NCBI GenBank assembly: GCA_036500765.1
Contig: DASYBM010000011.1
Span: 248,001-312,000 of the forward strand
Direction of reading: 5' to 3'
Length of the DNA stretch: 64,000 nt
DNA from: Candidatus Sulfotelmatobacter sp.
GTDB lineage: Bacteria > Acidobacteriota > Terriglobia > Terriglobales > Acidobacteriaceae
Every line of letters starts with the position of its first letter. Position 1 is the first letter of the stretch. The notes below the pieces were generated by a model. That model worked only from the letters and a program-made list of their open reading frames with translations. It made no database searches and was not told where the DNA came from. The position numbers and the translations under genes were made by a program. Below are positions 62,456-64,000 of the stretch, one piece after another.

Positions 62456-62563
62456 TCCACCTATCTATCCGCGATAAGAGTAATATTCCGCCCCAGCGGA
62501 GGGGCAGACAACGTTTCTGCCGCGGAGGCGGCACAGGGGAAATCCTTATGTCGAACCGCAAGT

Positions 62564-62691
62564 GTTACGAATTCCGAACAGGCGCTGGAAATCCACAATG
62601 CGTGGCTGGCGCACCGTCTCTGCGTCCCAAGCCTAGGGAGTCTCAATTCCGCGCTCCTGATAAGGGCCTCAGCCTGTTCGGATTTCGTAAC
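62564..62691. repeat. 128-bp element with 20-bp inverted ends
   Basis: The left end GTTACGAATTCCGAACAGGC (62564-62583) and the right end GCCTGTTCGGATTTCGTAAC (62672-62691) are reverse complements at 19 of 20 positions. The interior has no gene. The 16-base core of the left end recurs exactly at 63947-63962. It could be a small non-autonomous mobile element or a pair of regulator sites. Confidence 0.65.
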
Positions 62692-62784
62692 AAGACGCAG
62701 ACCTGAAGTCGTTTGCACAAATCCTGCATCACATTTGCTTTTCTCTTTGGTATGATTCCTCCACTTTCTTTGGAGGCGCGCCCA

Positions 62785-63591
62785 ATGTTACCCGCGGGAA
62801 AAAGCCTTCGTACCCTGCGCGAGAAGCTCGGCCTGACCATGCGCGATGTGGAGAACTCGAGCGCATGCATTGCCGATAAATATCGCAACGAGGAATTTTC
62901 CATTCCCCCCAGCCGTTTGTCCGACATTGAAACCAAAGGAATTTTGCCCAGCATTTTCCGGCTCTACACTTTGTCGGTCATTTACCGGAGGGATATTCGC
63001 GAACTGATGGCGTGGTATGGCGTTGACCTGAATCGGATGGCCGCCGACCTCGGATTGGTTTCGCCGCCGAAGTCGCACGTCTCCGACGCGCTCGCGGGGT
63101 TGTCGTCGGTACAGGTTCCGGTGCGCATGGATCCTGGCTTTGACGAGCGCCGCACCACCAACCTCGGGCGCATGGTCGAGCAGTGGGGACTGGTTCCCGT
63201 CGCCTATCTGGCGCAATTCGCCAATAGCGATTTTACCTACGGCTACGTCGGCACTCAGGACTTCACCATGTATCCGATTCTGCCTCCCGGCAGCTTCATC
63301 CAGGTCGATGAGGCTAGAAATAAAGTAGTGGAGGGTTCGTGGCGTTCGGAATACGAGCGCCCGATTTATTTTGTGGAGACTCGCGACGGCCACACCTGCT
63401 GCTGGTGCAGCATGCGCCGCGAGGAAATTATTTTGCAGCCCCATCCTCTCTCTCCGGTTCCGGTGCGGATTCTCCGCCATCCGCAGGAAGCCGAGGTGCT
63501 CGGCCAGGTAGTGGGCGTGGCTATGAAATTGACCGAGTGGCACGCCCTCGATGCTTCTCCAGGGTCGAAAGCGCCAGCAGCACTGAATTAA
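62785..63591 (+). CDS. XRE-type helix-turn-helix regulator with S24/LexA-like C-terminal region
   Basis: A 268-residue DNA-binding protein. The HTH is at about 5-70 (SLRTLREKLGLTMRDVENSS, then IPPSRLSDIETKGI). The C-terminal half (PILPPGSFIQVDEARNKVV, then RPIYFVETRDGHTCCWCSM, and EVLGQVVGVAMKL) resembles the beta fold of LexA/S24 repressors, but no Ser-Lys dyad could be assigned, so self-cleavage is doubtful. The start at 62785 has GGAGG eight bases upstream; the frame extends 24 codons earlier. The repeated GTTACGAATTCCGAAC motif near this gene and its neighbour may be its operator. Confidence 0.8.
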   Translation: MLPAGKSLRTLREKLGLTMRDVENSSACIADKYRNEEFSIPPSRLSDIETKGILPSIFRLYTLSVIYRRDIRELMAWYGVDLNRMAADLGLVSPPKSHVSDALAGLSSVQVPVRMDPGFDERRTTNLGRMVEQWGLVPVAYLAQFANSDFTYGYVGTQDFTMYPILPPGSFIQVDEARNKVVEGSWRSEYERPIYFVETRDGHTCCWCSMRREEIILQPHPLSPVPVRILRHPQEAEVLGQVVGVAMKLTEWHALDASPGSKAPAALN

Positions 63592-63943
63592 GGTGGCGAG
63601 CGGTGGGGGAATCCGCGCGTTCCCCCGGCAGCAAATCTTCGAAGCGATCCCGCAATTGCTCGACATAAGCTTGCGCTTCCACTCCGCCGCCCCGGCTCGA
63701 TTCGTTTAAGTCTCCCTCCAGCGCCGGAAGCGGCGTTCGCAAGATCCCGGCTACCACTTCGCTGTGGGCCGTCTTGAGGGCGCGTTCCGAGGATTCCGGT
63801 CCGTGGATGTGCTCCATTCCCCAATGTTCGTAGCGGCCTTGGGGCCGGCGCAGGGAGGCCAGATATGCCAGTTTTCCCAGCAGGCCGGCGACGGCAGCCA
63901 GCGTGGTCTCTTTCACGTCCTGGAGAGCCGATTTCAGGGTCAT
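63521..63943 (-). CDS. Hypothetical protein, convergent with and overlapping the XRE gene
   Basis: A 140-residue protein with no recognised domain. The N-terminal part (ALQDVKETTLAAVAGLLGKLAYLASL) is an amphipathic helix; the rest is charged, with HSEVVAGILRTPLPALEGD and VEAQAYVEQLRDRFEDLLPGE helices. The last 71 bp overlap the end of the XRE gene on the other strand. A GTTACGAATTCCGAAC motif lies three bases upstream of the ATG, so the regulator may control it. A real gene is likely from its composition, not proven. Confidence 0.6.
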   Translation of the reverse strand: MTLKSALQDVKETTLAAVAGLLGKLAYLASLRRPQGRYEHWGMEHIHGPESSERALKTAHSEVVAGILRTPLPALEGDLNESSRGGGVEAQAYVEQLRDRFEDLLPGERADSPTARHLNSVLLALSTLEKHRGRATRSIS

Positions 63944-63946
63944 CTT

Positions 63947-63962
63947 GTTACGAATTCCGAAC
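63947..63962. repeat. Third copy of the GTTACGAATTCCGAAC motif
   Basis: Sixteen bases identical to 62564-62579, palindromic at 12 of 16 positions. It sits immediately before the start of the minus-strand gene at 63943. Confidence 0.65.
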
Positions 63963-64000
63963 GCTCAAAGGTTTTTCAACGCGTTGCGCCCGCCAATGTG

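Noticed and set aside
62461-62718. 85-codon frame on the minus strand upstream of the XRE gene
   Set aside because: It runs through the inverted-repeat element and GC-rich repeats and has no ribosome binding site.

Overview
The window (64 kb, moderately GC-rich, complete genes throughout apart from an ABC ATPase cut by the left edge) looks like chromosomal DNA of an acidobacterium, most likely class Terriglobia (Koribacter/Sulfotelmatobacter-like). This is inferred from gene content: an Oar-type TonB-dependent receptor beside ASPIC/UnbV (FG-GAP) proteins and TPR proteins, DUF1080 and GH30 carbohydrate proteins, MacB-type permeases, CarD, an ECF42 sigma factor with DGPF/YCII partners, and many intergenic repeats. 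No rRNA, tRNA, CRISPR array, phage or intact insertion sequence was seen.

Layout. 0-10.5 kb: end of an ABC ATPase, a lone winged-helix-like protein, a hybrid histidine kinase, a GT39 glycosyltransferase, two convergent GT21 (HpnI-like) glycosyltransferases and two MacB-type permeases. 10.66-11.12 kb: RNase P RNA. 11.7-13.1 kb: a GntR/HutC regulator convergent with a DoxX protein; both upstream regions carry the same short motif. 13.4-25.2 kb: two ASPIC/UnbV proteins and a TPR protein with overlapping stops and starts, a second TPR protein, a 1285-residue TonB-dependent receptor and a GH30 lipoprotein; probably a glycan-uptake locus. 25.3-33 kb: DUF1080, GAF and DUF6800-type proteins, a GT4 glycosyltransferase, glyA, an acetyltransferase, an alpha/beta hydrolase and alr. 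33.1-38.1 kb: a TonB-like gene with a frameshift, ompH/skp and bamA (outer-membrane biogenesis). 38.4-40.6 kb: a molybdopterin oxidoreductase. 40.7-45.4 kb: the translation cluster rplM-rpsI-rpsB-tsf-pyrH-frr, all on the minus strand but separated by repeat-filled gaps, terminators and extra promoters. 45.7-51.9 kb: a secreted protein, an FtsX-like permease with a lipoprotein, mltG, a four-helix-bundle protein, ruvX and carD. 51.9-54.2 kb: ECF42 sigma with two DGPF proteins, each preceded by a matching promoter. 54.4-57.3 kb: greA with a CDP-alcohol phosphatidyltransferase, a VapBC pair and an isoaspartyl peptidase. 57.4-64 kb: a DUF3592-like membrane protein, a five-gene ABC-exporter/two-component operon and an XRE-type regulator convergent with an unknown gene.

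The most distinctive non-coding signal is a set of intergenic hairpins whose arms are themselves built of degenerate 6-14 bp words. The word differs at each site (CACGGAT, CTTTGCG, CACGAAG, TTTGAAAC, GTAATT, GGCTTCCG). Related palindromic repeats appear to have been captured in frame inside the molybdopterin oxidoreductase gene. Several genes (gntR, alr, ruvX, the oxidoreductase) have a TATAAT box 6-7 nt before the start codon, which suggests leaderless transcripts. All functions are read from motifs by eye; no database search was run.
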